From positions 1 to 54,223 of the forward strand of contig JAADFW010000165.1 in the NCBI GenBank assembly GCA_013152655.1: a stretch of 54,223 nucleotides of DNA, written 5' to 3'. The notes under the pieces were generated by a model that ran no database searches, was not told the origin of the DNA, and worked only from the letters and a program-made list of their open reading frames with translations. This DNA is from Chlorobiota bacterium. GTDB taxonomy: Bacteria > Bacteroidota > Bacteroidia > Bacteroidales > B39-G9. This document shows, in pieces, positions 35,725-44,821 of this stretch (the first letter of the stretch is position 1; the number at the start of each line of letters is the position of its first letter). A program made the position numbers and the translations under genes.

Positions 35725-36417
35725 TTATACAATTAGTTTAAACCCTTTTCCGTGAACATTTATAATTTCAATTGAAGTGTCTTCTTTCAGATGTTTGCGC
35801 AATTTAGTAATATAAACATCCATACTTCGGGCATTAAAGTAAGTATCGTCATCCCAAATTGTTTTAAGTGCAAAATTACGTTCTAAAACCTGATTTTTAT
35901 TTTTACAAAGCAACCGCAACAACTCCGATTCTTTAGTAGTTAATTTAATTTCCTGCTCATTTAGTTTTAACAATTGCTTATTGGGTTCAAAAACATATTT
36001 TCCAAGTTCAATTTTATCAGGAATAATACCTCCTTCGCCTTTATTGGCTCTTCTTAGTATTGCTTCAATTCTATATAAAAGTTCTTCCATACTGAATGGT
36101 TTGGTAATATAATCGTCAGCACCAATTTCAAAGCCTTTTAAAATATCTTCTTTTAAGGTTTTTGCAGTAAGGAAAATTATGGGTATTTCACTGTTAATTA
36201 ATCTTATTTCTTGCGCCAAAGTAAATCCATCTTTTATAGGCATCATTATATCCAAAACACAAATATCGTATTCATTTTTCATAAATGCCTCATATCCTCT
36301 TTTCCCATCAGTGTATAATTCGGCAATAAAATTTTTTGCTTTTAAATACTCACTTAAAAGTGTACCTAAGTTAGCATCGTCTTCAACTAATAATATTTTT
36401 GTTTTTGAATTTTCCAT
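35725..36417 (-). CDS. OmpR-family response regulator
   Basis: 230 residues. The receiver domain (1-115) has the acidic pair E12/D13, phospho-acceptor D56 (VLDIMMP), T84 and K106 (YITKPF). A winged-helix DNA-binding domain (about 135-230) shows the OmpR pattern LTTKESELLRLL...YFNARSMDVYITKLRKHL. It starts 2 bases after the end of the histidine-kinase gene and is its cognate regulator. Phased TTAAC repeats before the kinase gene (38021-38061) are a likely binding site. Confidence 0.95.
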   Translation of the reverse strand: MENSKTKILLVEDDANLGTLLSEYLKAKNFIAELYTDGKRGYEAFMKNEYDICVLDIMMPIKDGFTLAQEIRLINSEIPIIFLTAKTLKEDILKGFEIGADDYITKPFSMEELLYRIEAILRRANKGEGGIIPDKIELGKYVFEPNKQLLKLNEQEIKLTTKESELLRLLCKNKNQVLERNFALKTIWDDDTYFNARSMDVYITKLRKHLKEDTSIEIINVHGKGFKLIV

Positions 36418-36419
36418 TT

Positions 36420-37976
36420 TTATAAATTATTAGAATGATTAACCGTAGGAAGATAAATTTCAAATTTACTTCCTTTTTTTAATTCACTTTCAATTTTTAA
36501 TTTCCCATTATGTTCGTCAATAATTTTTTTAACATAGCTTAAACCCAGTCCAAAACCTTTAACATTATGAACATTACCTGTATGAACCCTGTAAAATTTA
36601 TCAAATATTTTGTTCAAATTATCTTTGCTTATTCCTATTCCGTTGTCTTCAACAAAAAATAAAATCTCTTTGCCTATATTTTTAGTGCCAACAATAATAA
36701 CAGGGTCGTCATAGCAATATTTAACAGCATTATCCAATAAATTAAACAGTACATTTGAAATGTGTACTTCGTCGGCCAAAACTATTGAATTCTCTTTGGT
36801 TAAACGTGTTATTATTTTCCCGTTTCTGTTTTTTACCTGTAATTCAAAATTAGAAGTAACAATGTTAACAAGTTCATTCAAATCAATTTCTGTTAATTTA
36901 AGTTTTATTTGTCCTTTTTCAAAAACAGCCATATGTAAAACTTTTTCAACCTGATAACTTAACCTTTTAGTTTCGTCTTCAATAATATGAGAAATATGAT
37001 TTGTACTATTTAAATCTTTAGTTATACTGTTATCTTTTAACATTTGCGAAGCTAATGAAATAGTAGATATTGGCGTTTTTAATTCATGTGTCATATTATT
37101 AATGAAATCTGTTTTCATTTCTGACAATTTTTTTTGCTTAAAAATTGTATAAATGGTAAAACTAAAACCAAAAATTAATATTAATGTTAAAAAAAGAGTT
37201 GAAAAATTCATAAAACCCAACGATAGAAAAATAGATTGTTTTTGATTTGGGAAATACAATTGTAAATAGTTGGATGTTCTTATGATGTCGTTAGGGAAAA
37301 GTCTTCGTTTAAAAATATAACCGGCTGAACCTGGCTTAAAGCCATTTGTTTTAAAATTATATTCTTTTGTATTATCAAATACCGCATATTCATAATTCAT
37401 TGCTATTCCCTGGTTCAAAAATTCATATTTTAAAAGAGAGTCAAGCAAGGTTTTATTCAGTCGCTGCTCAATTTGCTGAGGCTGTACCATCATTTTTTGC
37501 AAAATACTATCAACAAAAATAGCTCTGTTTGAAATCTCACGATTAAACTTTGATTTAAACTTTTTTAATTCATTGTAATCTATATCGCTGCTTGATTGAA
37601 TTATTGTATCATCATTGGTAACGATAACAATTTTTGTTTTTTGATTATTTTGTGTAATAATAAATTGATTATTATACGATTTTAAATATTTTTTCTTTAC
37701 ATGGTTTACATTTATCTCAACACTATCAAGAATAACATTGCTATTATTGCTATTGCCATTCCATTCAATCGAAAAAAACTGGTTATTTATCTGAGATAAA
37801 GCATCATACGTTTCAATTTTATGAATTACCTGTGATAATGATCTGTTCACCAACTGAATAAATTGTATCTCTTTAATATCAGCAGCTCTGCTTATCCAAA
37901 ACCATTGAATTATAATTAAAGCAGTAAGTGCAACTGACATAACTCCGATAACCATCCATATTATTCTCTTATTCAT
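36420..37976 (-). CDS. Membrane sensor histidine kinase
   Basis: 518 residues. Two transmembrane segments (about 7-29 and 251-277) flank a 220-residue periplasmic sensor domain of unknown fold. The HisKA helix has the phospho-acceptor H297 (NNMTHELKTPIS), and the HATPase domain has N (NVLFNLLDNAVKY), G1 (VEDNGIGIS) and G2 (FGLGLSYVKK) boxes. The kinase comes before its regulator, as in RprX/RprY-type pairs of Bacteroidota. The promoter region is shared with the divergent acidic exported protein. Confidence 0.94.
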   Translation of the reverse strand: MNKRIIWMVIGVMSVALTALIIIQWFWISRAADIKEIQFIQLVNRSLSQVIHKIETYDALSQINNQFFSIEWNGNSNNSNVILDSVEINVNHVKKKYLKSYNNQFIITQNNQKTKIVIVTNDDTIIQSSSDIDYNELKKFKSKFNREISNRAIFVDSILQKMMVQPQQIEQRLNKTLLDSLLKYEFLNQGIAMNYEYAVFDNTKEYNFKTNGFKPGSAGYIFKRRLFPNDIIRTSNYLQLYFPNQKQSIFLSLGFMNFSTLFLTLILIFGFSFTIYTIFKQKKLSEMKTDFINNMTHELKTPISTISLASQMLKDNSITKDLNSTNHISHIIEDETKRLSYQVEKVLHMAVFEKGQIKLKLTEIDLNELVNIVTSNFELQVKNRNGKIITRLTKENSIVLADEVHISNVLFNLLDNAVKYCYDDPVIIVGTKNIGKEILFFVEDNGIGISKDNLNKIFDKFYRVHTGNVHNVKGFGLGLSYVKKIIDEHNGKLKIESELKKGSKFEIYLPTVNHSNNL

Positions 37977-37983
37977 AGTGGTA

Positions 37984-37991
37984 CAAAGATA
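37984..37991 (-). promoter_or_regulatory. -7 box of the kinase-regulator operon
   Basis: TATCTTTG on the minus strand, 8 bases before the kinase start, is the full -7 consensus. The -33 position has no match, which suits activator dependence. Confidence 0.6.
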
Positions 37992-38020
37992 AAAACAACC
38001 AACGACTTAATGTAATATGT

Positions 38021-38061
38021 TTAACGTTCTTTAACATTAGTTGTAACCTCTTAACACTAAC
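38021..38061. promoter_or_regulatory. 10-bp-phased TTAAC direct repeats (likely response-regulator operator)
   Basis: TTAAC occurs at 38021, 38031 and 38051, with a degenerate copy (TTGTAAC) at 38041 and CTAAC at 38057: four sites one helical turn apart. OmpR-family regulators commonly bind such tandem sites. The block lies upstream of both divergent -7 boxes. Confidence 0.65.
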
Positions 38062-38067
38062 TTACCT

Positions 38068-38075
38068 TAGATTTG
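38068..38075 (+). promoter_or_regulatory. -7 box of the acidic exported protein gene
   Basis: TAGATTTG, 28 bases before the ATG. No -33 match; the TTAAC repeats cover that position. Confidence 0.55.
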
Positions 38076-38103
38076 CATTGATATTATAAACAAAAAACCA
38101 ACT

Positions 38104-38934
38104 ATGAAAAAAATTGTACACTACTCACAAATTTTAAGTCTTGCACTTATATTACTGGCCAACGGTAGTATATACGGGCAAAAAAAAGGTAAAATTCATA
38201 TTCAGATTGAAGGTGATAAAGAAAAGATTGATACTGTTATTAATTTTAACGGAAACATTGCTGAGGAAGAACTCCAATCAATTATATCAGCAGTAACCGG
38301 CGAAGATATGAATGTAAAGATGCATAAAAAAGGAAACCATAAAATGATTTTGATTTCAGATGATGATATTGACATGGATTTTGATTTTAACACCGATTCA
38401 TTAATGAAAGAAATTCATAATAAAATGAAAATGTATGAATTTAATGGCGAAGACGTTGATGATTCAATTTTCAAAAGCTTAAATATTAAAATAGATAGTT
38501 TAAATAATTTTGTATTAAACATAAATGATGACTTTGATTTTTCATGGACAGATGATTCAATAAATGGCAAACATATGTTTGTATTCAAGGATGATACATG
38601 CATTATGGATATTGATTCGTTAATTAAAAGACATAGTAGTAATAAGAAAGTTATTGTTAAAACTATAGGCGATAGTGAAGATATTGATGAAATTATTATG
38701 GAGCTGAAAAATGCCAGAGAGAATAAGAATGGCAAAGTAATTGTTAAAACAATTACTGCCGGTGATAATGATGACATAGAACAAGTAATTATTATTACCG
38801 ATAAAGACGGGAAATCAAAACAAAAAATAATTCATAAAGAAGAAACAACCAAAAAGGATACATTGAAAAAAAAGCATAAAAAAAGAAAAGACAAAACCAT
38901 TAAAGTAGAAATTGAAATGAATGATGAAAAATAA
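38104..38934 (+). CDS. Acidic exported protein, probable two-component target
   Basis: 276 residues. A signal peptide (about 1-25, ending SIYGQ) precedes an Asp-rich body with blocks such as SDDDIDMDFDFNTDS and INDDFDFSWTDDS. Two related segments, KKVIVKTIGDSEDIDEIIMEL and GKVIVKTITAGDNDDIEQVII, suggest a short internal duplication. The C-terminus switches to a Lys-rich tail (KKDTLKKKHKKRKDKTIK). No cysteines pair and no enzymatic motif are seen. The many acidic residues could bind cations, but that is only inference. It is transcribed away from the kinase gene and shares its regulatory region. Confidence 0.7.
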   Translation: MKKIVHYSQILSLALILLANGSIYGQKKGKIHIQIEGDKEKIDTVINFNGNIAEEELQSIISAVTGEDMNVKMHKKGNHKMILISDDDIDMDFDFNTDSLMKEIHNKMKMYEFNGEDVDDSIFKSLNIKIDSLNNFVLNINDDFDFSWTDDSINGKHMFVFKDDTCIMDIDSLIKRHSSNKKVIVKTIGDSEDIDEIIMELKNARENKNGKVIVKTITAGDNDDIEQVIIITDKDGKSKQKIIHKEETTKKDTLKKKHKKRKDKTIKVEIEMNDEK

Positions 38935-38957
38935 ACATAATAAATAGTTGTTAAAGC

Positions 38958-39066
38958 AAAATAAAGCATTTATTAGCCCGGTTCTTGATCGTATTTTTAT
39001 CCTATAAATAAGCACAAAGCAGTTTTAATAATCTCTCCTTTTCACCGACAATAAATGCTTTATTTT
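38958..39066. repeat. 17-bp perfect inverted repeat with 75-nt loop
   Basis: AAAATAAAGCATTTATT (38958-38974) is exactly complementary to AATAAATGCTTTATTTT (39050-39066). It starts 24 bases after the stop of the acidic protein gene and the right arm runs into a T-rich tract. It could be an unusual terminator, a small RNA or a mobile element end. Confidence 0.75.
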
Positions 39067-39171
39067 TATATTTATTTATAATTATCATATCAAAGTCTTT
39101 CCTCAAACAAAACATAAGCATAATTATTATCCTTATGTTTGTAATTTAGATATATAATTTTGTAATTCTAA

Positions 39172-41073
39172 ATGGACTACTTTAAACAGACTTTTGTTTT
39201 TTTCCTGTTATTTTTTGCTTCAGTTATTTTAAGTGCTGAAATTAAGATTGACACAACAAATAGCTCTATTAAAAAAAGTAAAACAGATTCGGCAAAAATT
39301 GAACATTATAATCAACTTTACTCGCATTATATTACTGTAAAAAATGATTCTGCCTTATATTATGCCAATAAATCTTTACAAATTGCCTTGAGTACAAATA
39401 ATATAGAAAATATAACAAAAGCTACTATTAAGATAGCCAATGTTAATAAATACCTTGGTTTATATGACACTGCCATACAGATTGTTATCAATAATTTAAA
39501 AAATATTGATACCCGAAAACACCCGATTCTAATAGCAGATAGCTATTGTTCCCTTGGAGAACTTAACAGAGCATCTAATCAACTTGAAAATGCTATAAAG
39601 TATAGCAAAATGGCTCTTCAATTGTATATTAAATTAAATGATTCGTTAAAAATAGCCAATTGTTATAACAGGTTGGCTGCTATAAATTTTGAGCTTTCAA
39701 ACTTAAAAAAAGCTATTGAACAAGCTAATTATTCAATTAATATTTGTAAAGGAAAAGATGAAAATCTTTTAGCAAATAATTATGAAATACTTGGTGCTAT
39801 TTACACGAACAAAAACATAATTGACAGTGCATTACATTATTTAAGCTTAGCATTACGAATAAGCAAACAATTAGGCGACAATGACCTAATTAACAATACT
39901 TTAATAAACATTTCAAATGCCTATTTAAAAAACAAACAGTATAATGAAGCCATAATATATGGGTTAAAAGCACATGAAATGGCAAATAAAACAAATACCC
40001 TGGCCTATAAGGTTACTTCGTCCAGTATTTTAGCACAATCATATTTAGGCATAAAGAATTATAAAGAAGCATATAATTATAAAGCTATTTCAGATGGTGA
40101 AAGATTGTTAATTCTTAATAAAGAACGAGATAATAAAATTACTGAGTTGAATACAAAGTATAATATAAACCAGAAATTGCAAGAAATTAAAAATCAAAAA
40201 ATATTAATAGGCCAGGAAAAAACAAAACTTAAATATGTGCACATAATGAATGTGTTACTTGCCATAGGAATTATTATGTTAATCATTTTTTTAGTAATTC
40301 TATATTTTACTCATTCTAAATTAAAAATTCTTAATAAAGAGTTAGTTAATAAAAACAATAAAATTGAGAAGCAATCTATTGAATTGAAGAAAGCTAATAA
40401 TGAGCTTGTTGAGCTGGATAAGTTTAAAAATGAAATGACTAATATGATTGTACACGATTTAAAAAACCCGCTTGGTATAATTATTAATTATGCTAACTTT
40501 TCAGATACTACAAAAGCTCTTAGGGTTATTAAATTCTCAGGCTATCAAACATTAAATCTGGTGAACAATATATTAGCAGTACGAAAATATGAAGAAAAAG
40601 GAATTAAATTAGATATACAAAGTGTAATCTTACACGAAATTACAGATAAGGTTTATGAACAATTATCTTTGTTAATAGAGCAAAAGAAAATTAATTTTAT
40701 AAACGAAATTCCGAAAAAAATAAAAGTTAAAGCAGACCCATATATTGTTGAGCGAATTTTTGTTAATATTTTAACAAATGCATTAAAATTCACACAAATA
40801 AATGGTAAAATTATAATAAAAGCGGCCAAAATTAATTCATTCATTAAAATCTCTATTTCTGACAACGGTTATGGAATTAAGAAAGAAAATATGAGTAAGT
40901 TGTTTAAAAAATATGGCCAGATTAATTCCCAAAAAGAAGGTACTATTGTTTCAACCGGTTTGGGTTTATTCTTCTGTAAGTTTGCCGTTGAAGCTCATGG
41001 AGGTAAAATTAATGCAGAAAGTGAATATCAAAAAGGCTCTACTTTTTGGTTTACTTTATTAAATTCTGATTAA
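39172..41073 (+). CDS. TPR-containing sensor histidine kinase
   Basis: 633 residues. After a signal-like hydrophobic segment (about 5-22), TPR repeats fill residues about 30-330 (for example ADSYCSLGELNRASNQLENAIKYSKMALQLY and NNYEILGAIYTNKNIIDSALHYLSLAL). A short coiled coil, one transmembrane helix (about 358-380) and a second coiled coil lead to HisKA with H428 (VHDLKNPLG), then N (NILTNALKF), G1 (SDNGYGIK) and G2 (GLGLFFCK) boxes. Thus a periplasmic TPR sensor with a cytoplasmic kinase. No partner regulator is adjacent. Confidence 0.92.
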   Translation: MDYFKQTFVFFLLFFASVILSAEIKIDTTNSSIKKSKTDSAKIEHYNQLYSHYITVKNDSALYYANKSLQIALSTNNIENITKATIKIANVNKYLGLYDTAIQIVINNLKNIDTRKHPILIADSYCSLGELNRASNQLENAIKYSKMALQLYIKLNDSLKIANCYNRLAAINFELSNLKKAIEQANYSINICKGKDENLLANNYEILGAIYTNKNIIDSALHYLSLALRISKQLGDNDLINNTLINISNAYLKNKQYNEAIIYGLKAHEMANKTNTLAYKVTSSSILAQSYLGIKNYKEAYNYKAISDGERLLILNKERDNKITELNTKYNINQKLQEIKNQKILIGQEKTKLKYVHIMNVLLAIGIIMLIIFLVILYFTHSKLKILNKELVNKNNKIEKQSIELKKANNELVELDKFKNEMTNMIVHDLKNPLGIIINYANFSDTTKALRVIKFSGYQTLNLVNNILAVRKYEEKGIKLDIQSVILHEITDKVYEQLSLLIEQKKINFINEIPKKIKVKADPYIVERIFVNILTNALKFTQINGKIIIKAAKINSFIKISISDNGYGIKKENMSKLFKKYGQINSQKEGTIVSTGLGLFFCKFAVEAHGGKINAESEYQKGSTFWFTLLNSD

Positions 41074-41213
41074 AGTACTTTTAATAAAAGGCCTTTCTTT
41101 AAGAATAATAAATAATATTGCGTTACCTGTTATTCATACAAATTTTACTTTTATACCAAATTATATTATGAATTAGAATTACCATTTAGCTTTTCACTTT
41201 TTCACATACTAAC

Positions 41214-41244
41214 TTTTTCATTTTCAACTTTTATACTATCTTTG
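41214..41244 (+). promoter_or_regulatory. Promoter of rpsP-rimM
   Basis: TTTT (41214-41217), 19 bases, TATCTTTG (41237-41244): one mismatch from consensus. Start codon 28 bases downstream. Confidence 0.75.
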
Positions 41245-41272
41245 CACCTCAATTTTAAAAATTATATTTTAT

Positions 41273-41902
41273 ATGCCAGTAAAAATTAGATTATCTAGAC
41301 AAGGAAGAAAAAGAAATCCTTTCTACTACATTGTAGTAACAGATAGCAGGACGCCACGGGATGGCAGGTTTATTGAGAGAATTGGCTCGTACAATCCAAA
41401 CACTAACCCTGCTACAATTGACCTGGAATTTAATAAGGCATTAACGTGGCTCCAAAAAGGTGCTCAGCCTACAGATACTTGTAGGGCAATACTTTCTTAC
41501 AAAGGTGTTATGTACAAACATCATTTATTAAAAGGGGTTCAAAAAGGAGCTTTTGACGAAGCTGTTGCTGAAGAAAGATTTGAAACCTGGTTAAAAGAAA
41601 AGGAAAGTAAAATTGAAGCTAAAAATGAAAAATTAGCTAAAGCAAAACAAGACGGAGTTAAAAAGCGGCTTGAAGCAGAAACTAAAATTAAAGAAGCTAA
41701 AGCACAAAAAATTGCAGAAAAAAATGCAGAAGAAGCTAAAGCAGAAGAAGCTGTTGAAGAAGAAGCTAAAACCGAAGAAACTAAAGTAGAAGAAACGGCA
41801 CAAGCTGAAGCAACCCCTGTTAAAGAGGCAACTCCTGAAGAAAAAACTCCTGAGCAAGCTACTGCTGCTTCAGAAAAAAAAGTTGAAGACAAAGAACAGT
41901 AA
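41273..41902 (+). CDS. rpsP: 30S ribosomal protein bS16 with long C-terminal extension
   Basis: 209 residues. The first ~80 are canonical bS16 ([49 protein letters not shown]). The remaining ~125 residues are a low-complexity charged tail rich in Ala, Glu and Lys ([18 protein letters not shown] and so on), likely helical or disordered. Bacteroidota bS16 proteins often have tails, but this one is long. It sits with rimM in the usual order, 24 bases apart, so ribosome assembly functions are co-transcribed. Confidence 0.96.
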   Translation: MPVKIRLSRQGRKRNPFYYIVVTDSRTPRDGRFIERIGSYNPNTNPATIDLEFNKALTWLQKGAQPTDTCRAILSYKGVMYKHHLLKGVQKGAFDEAVAEERFETWLKEKESKIEAKNEKLAKAKQDGVKKRLEAETKIKEAKAQKIAEKNAEEAKAEEAVEEEAKTEETKVEETAQAEATPVKEATPEEKTPEQATAASEKKVEDKEQ

Positions 41903-41926
41903 TTTAAAAATGTACTTTCTGTTTTA

Positions 41927-42460
41927 ATGGATAAAAAAGCTTGTATCTATTTTGGTATTATTAGCAAAACTCATGGTACAAGTGGAGAAATTCTTTTAAA
42001 AACAAACCTTCAATTAAACGAATACAAAAAATTGGAATCAGTCTTTATTGAAATCAATAATAGATTGATTCCTTTTTTTATTGACAACATTCGGCAACAA
42101 ACTGAAACAAATTTTCTTATTTCTTTTGACGATATAAAAACTGAAGCCAGCGCTCGCAAATATATAGGCTGTAACATATATATTTTAAACTCAGACATTA
42201 TCAGTACTACCAGAAATTCAGATAAACCCAATACAGATTTAAATCTAATTGGATATTTAGTTTCAGATATTTATTGTGGTGTTTTAGGCCCCGTTAAAGA
42301 GTTGATTAATATTCCTGCAAATCCGTTAATCTCAGTAATTTATTCCGGAAAAGAAATACTTATCCCTAACAGGAATGAGTTTATAAAAGAAATAAGCCAT
42401 AAAGAAAAAGTAATTTATTGTGAATTACCGAACGGATTTCTAAGTATAAATTCTAAATAG
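41927..42460 (+). CDS. rimM: 16S rRNA processing protein RimM
   Basis: 177 residues. N-terminal RimM barrel motif YFGIISKTHGTSGEILLK (about 8-25), then SARKYIGCNIYI (about 84-95), and a PRC-barrel-like second half, LIGYLVSDIYCGVLGPVKELINIPANPLISVIYSGKEILIP (about 108-150). RimM binds uS19 and the 30S head and helps late 16S maturation. The position right after rpsP is typical. The gene ends 11 bases from the convergent dehydratase gene. Confidence 0.95.
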   Translation: MDKKACIYFGIISKTHGTSGEILLKTNLQLNEYKKLESVFIEINNRLIPFFIDNIRQQTETNFLISFDDIKTEASARKYIGCNIYILNSDIISTTRNSDKPNTDLNLIGYLVSDIYCGVLGPVKELINIPANPLISVIYSGKEILIPNRNEFIKEISHKEKVIYCELPNGFLSINSK

Positions 42461-42471
42461 GGTTAATTTCG

Positions 42472-44343
42472 CTACATTAAATCTAACTGCTCGTAAATTG
42501 AGTTCTTACTTTTAAACTCAGGAACTATTTCTTTCATCAGTTTTACCAATTGGAAATTATCCTGAATATTTATGAGTTGTATCAAACGGTCGATATTATT
42601 AGTTACATAACTATAGTCATATTCATAAATACGAGCAATCATTATTTGTGAATGATGCGTTGGAAGTGTATTCTCTTTATCGTTTAACAGCTCTTCATAA
42701 AGCTTTTCGCCAGGCCGTAAACCTGTAAAATTCAATTGAATATCTTTACCAAGTGTTAAACCGGAAAGGCGAATCATTTTTTTAGCTAAATCAACAATTT
42801 TAACGGAATTTCCCATGTCAAAAATAAATATTTCTCCCCCTTTTCCCATAGCACAAGCTTCAAGAACTAATTGACATGCTTCAGGAATTGTCATAAAATA
42901 CCTTGTTACTTCAGGATGAGTAACAGTAACAGGCCCGCCATTTTCAATTTGCTTTTTGAAACGAGGGATAACAGAACCGTTAGAGCCCAAAACATTACCA
43001 AACCTTGTTGTAATAAAATTAGTTTTAGAAATTCTATTAAGCGACTGAATATAAATTTCAGCTAATCTTTTTGAAGCACCCATTATGTTTGTAGGATTTA
43101 CCGCTTTATCAGTTGAAACCATTACAAATTTCTTAACCATATGTTTTGTAGAAAGATCAGCCATTAATTTAGTTCCCAACACATTTGCACGAATTGCTTC
43201 TGTAGGATTATTCTCCATCATAGGAACATGCTTATAAGCTGCTGCATGGTAAACCAAACTAGGTTGATAAGTTTCAAACACATTATTCACTCTTTCTTCA
43301 TTAGTAACGTCGCCAATAACTACTTCAAAATTTGTAAAATTATGCCCCTCCTGCAAATCAAGTTCAATGTCATAAAGTGGCGATTCAGCCTGGTCAAATA
43401 AAATAATTTTCTTTGGATTAAACCGCTTTAGTTGCTTTACAATTTCACTGCCAATTGAACCGGCTGCACCGGTAACTAAAACAACCTGGTTTAAAACGTC
43501 TTGTCTAATTTTATTTTTATCTAAAACAATAGGATCTCTTTCAAGCAATTCTTCAATCTTAACTTGCTTTATTTGATTAAAACTTAATTCACCATTAATC
43601 CATTCTTTAATTGGAGGAACTGTTAATACCTGTACATCATAATCTAAACAAATTTCAATTAATTCATTTTTAGTACTTGAACTAACTGCATCTTTAGATA
43701 TAATTAAATGTTCTATTTTATGTTTTTTTAAAATTCGTTCCAACTCTTTAGTATCATAAATTGTAACACCTTCTAACTTTTTGTGTGCTTTCTGATTGGT
43801 ATCTTCAATAAATGCTACTACATTATAATTGGTAAACATATCCTGATCTAAAGTTCGTTTTGTAGTAATTCCAAACTGGTCAGTTCCATAAATAATTATA
43901 TTGGTTTTTCTTAGTTTAGGGTTATTAAATTCCAGGAATAACGTTTTTACTAATAAGCGCATAGCAGTCATAGCAAATACAGTTGCTAAAAAATCAATTA
44001 CTATAATAGAATGAGGAATAATAAAAGTTTCACCAATAAAAAAGTAATTAATAAAATCTGCAACAATAAAAAATGCAGTACCTGATAATACAACAATAAA
44101 AATTCTTTCCGCATCTTTTGTCCCGGTATATCTAACAATTCCGGCATATGTTCGGCTTATAATAAAGCTTAATGCTCTAACGAATAATACAAAAGGGATA
44201 ACAAAAACCAACGATGAATAGACGTTATAAGGAATTCTAAAGTTAAAACGTAACAGGTAAGCTAATGAAATAGACACAAAGCATATTCCAACATCTATTG
44301 TAAATATAATCCAACGAGGTGTATTTCTTTTTAAAAAAATCAT
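42472..44343 (-). CDS. Membrane-anchored nucleotide-sugar 4,6-dehydratase (CapD/FlaA1/PglF type)
   Basis: 623 residues. Four N-terminal transmembrane helices (about 12-120), a CoA-binding-like Rossmann domain (about 145-265) and a C-terminal SDR domain with NAD motif VTGAAGSIGSE (about 292-302). The catalytic segment is STDKAVNPTNIMGASKR, in which Met replaces the Tyr of ordinary SDR enzymes and Lys is retained, as in the large membrane UDP-GlcNAc dehydratases. It likely makes a 4-keto-6-deoxy sugar for surface glycans or protein glycosylation, and could act with the glycosyltransferases at 6.9-9.2 kb. A strong promoter is upstream. Confidence 0.93.
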   Translation of the reverse strand: MIFLKRNTPRWIIFTIDVGICFVSISLAYLLRFNFRIPYNVYSSLVFVIPFVLFVRALSFIISRTYAGIVRYTGTKDAERIFIVVLSGTAFFIVADFINYFFIGETFIIPHSIIVIDFLATVFAMTAMRLLVKTLFLEFNNPKLRKTNIIIYGTDQFGITTKRTLDQDMFTNYNVVAFIEDTNQKAHKKLEGVTIYDTKELERILKKHKIEHLIISKDAVSSSTKNELIEICLDYDVQVLTVPPIKEWINGELSFNQIKQVKIEELLERDPIVLDKNKIRQDVLNQVVLVTGAAGSIGSEIVKQLKRFNPKKIILFDQAESPLYDIELDLQEGHNFTNFEVVIGDVTNEERVNNVFETYQPSLVYHAAAYKHVPMMENNPTEAIRANVLGTKLMADLSTKHMVKKFVMVSTDKAVNPTNIMGASKRLAEIYIQSLNRISKTNFITTRFGNVLGSNGSVIPRFKKQIENGGPVTVTHPEVTRYFMTIPEACQLVLEACAMGKGGEIFIFDMGNSVKIVDLAKKMIRLSGLTLGKDIQLNFTGLRPGEKLYEELLNDKENTLPTHHSQIMIARIYEYDYSYVTNNIDRLIQLINIQDNFQLVKLMKEIVPEFKSKNSIYEQLDLM

Positions 44344-44821
44344 TTTACAGACTAATCTTCCCTAACAGATTATTACAAAAGTTAATAACAAATAATGATG
44401 CAAATATACTTACATAATCTTATTTACAAATGAATTTCATACATAATTCTATTGTAAAAAATTATTTATATTGTTTAAAATCAATACAATGTATAATTAT
44501 TTTTATTCTTTAGCAAATCACACCAAATCAATATTTCTGAATAATAAATAATATATTTTTTGCATTTACTGATTTTCAGCATGTTATATGAATAGTTAGG
44601 ATATGAAAGAGTGAAAAGGGTTACTTTTCTTAAAAACTGTTTAATATTTATCCTGTACCTCAAAATAAGATTTGGCTTTTATGTAAGTTAATCCTTATAT
44701 CAAACTCAGGCTTTGTAAAATAATTTTGTGTTTTATATTATGTCAGCTTTATTTGTTCTTTCCTAAATGAAAACTAAATTGCACACTAAAATGTTTTCAA
44801 ATTTAAAAACATATTAAAATA
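44344..44821. other. Divergent AT-rich spacer
   Basis: Contains the promoter of the leftward dehydratase gene and a weak TAATTTTG box (44721-44728) 94 bases before gatE. No gene or stable hairpin otherwise; a 60-codon open frame on the minus strand has no support. Confidence 0.6.
44401..44430 (-). promoter_or_regulatory. Promoter of the dehydratase gene
   Basis: Minus strand: TTTG (44427-44430), 18 bases, TATATTTG (44401-44408). Start codon 58 bases downstream. Confidence 0.75.

Noticed and set aside
41539-41892. Antisense open frame opposite the bS16 tail
   Set aside because: Arises from the Ala/Glu-rich codon pattern of the tail; product is low-complexity Ser/Phe.
44481-44663. A 60-codon frame in the spacer before gatE
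   Set aside because: AT-rich spacer with basic, aromatic, low-complexity translation and no promoter or homology.
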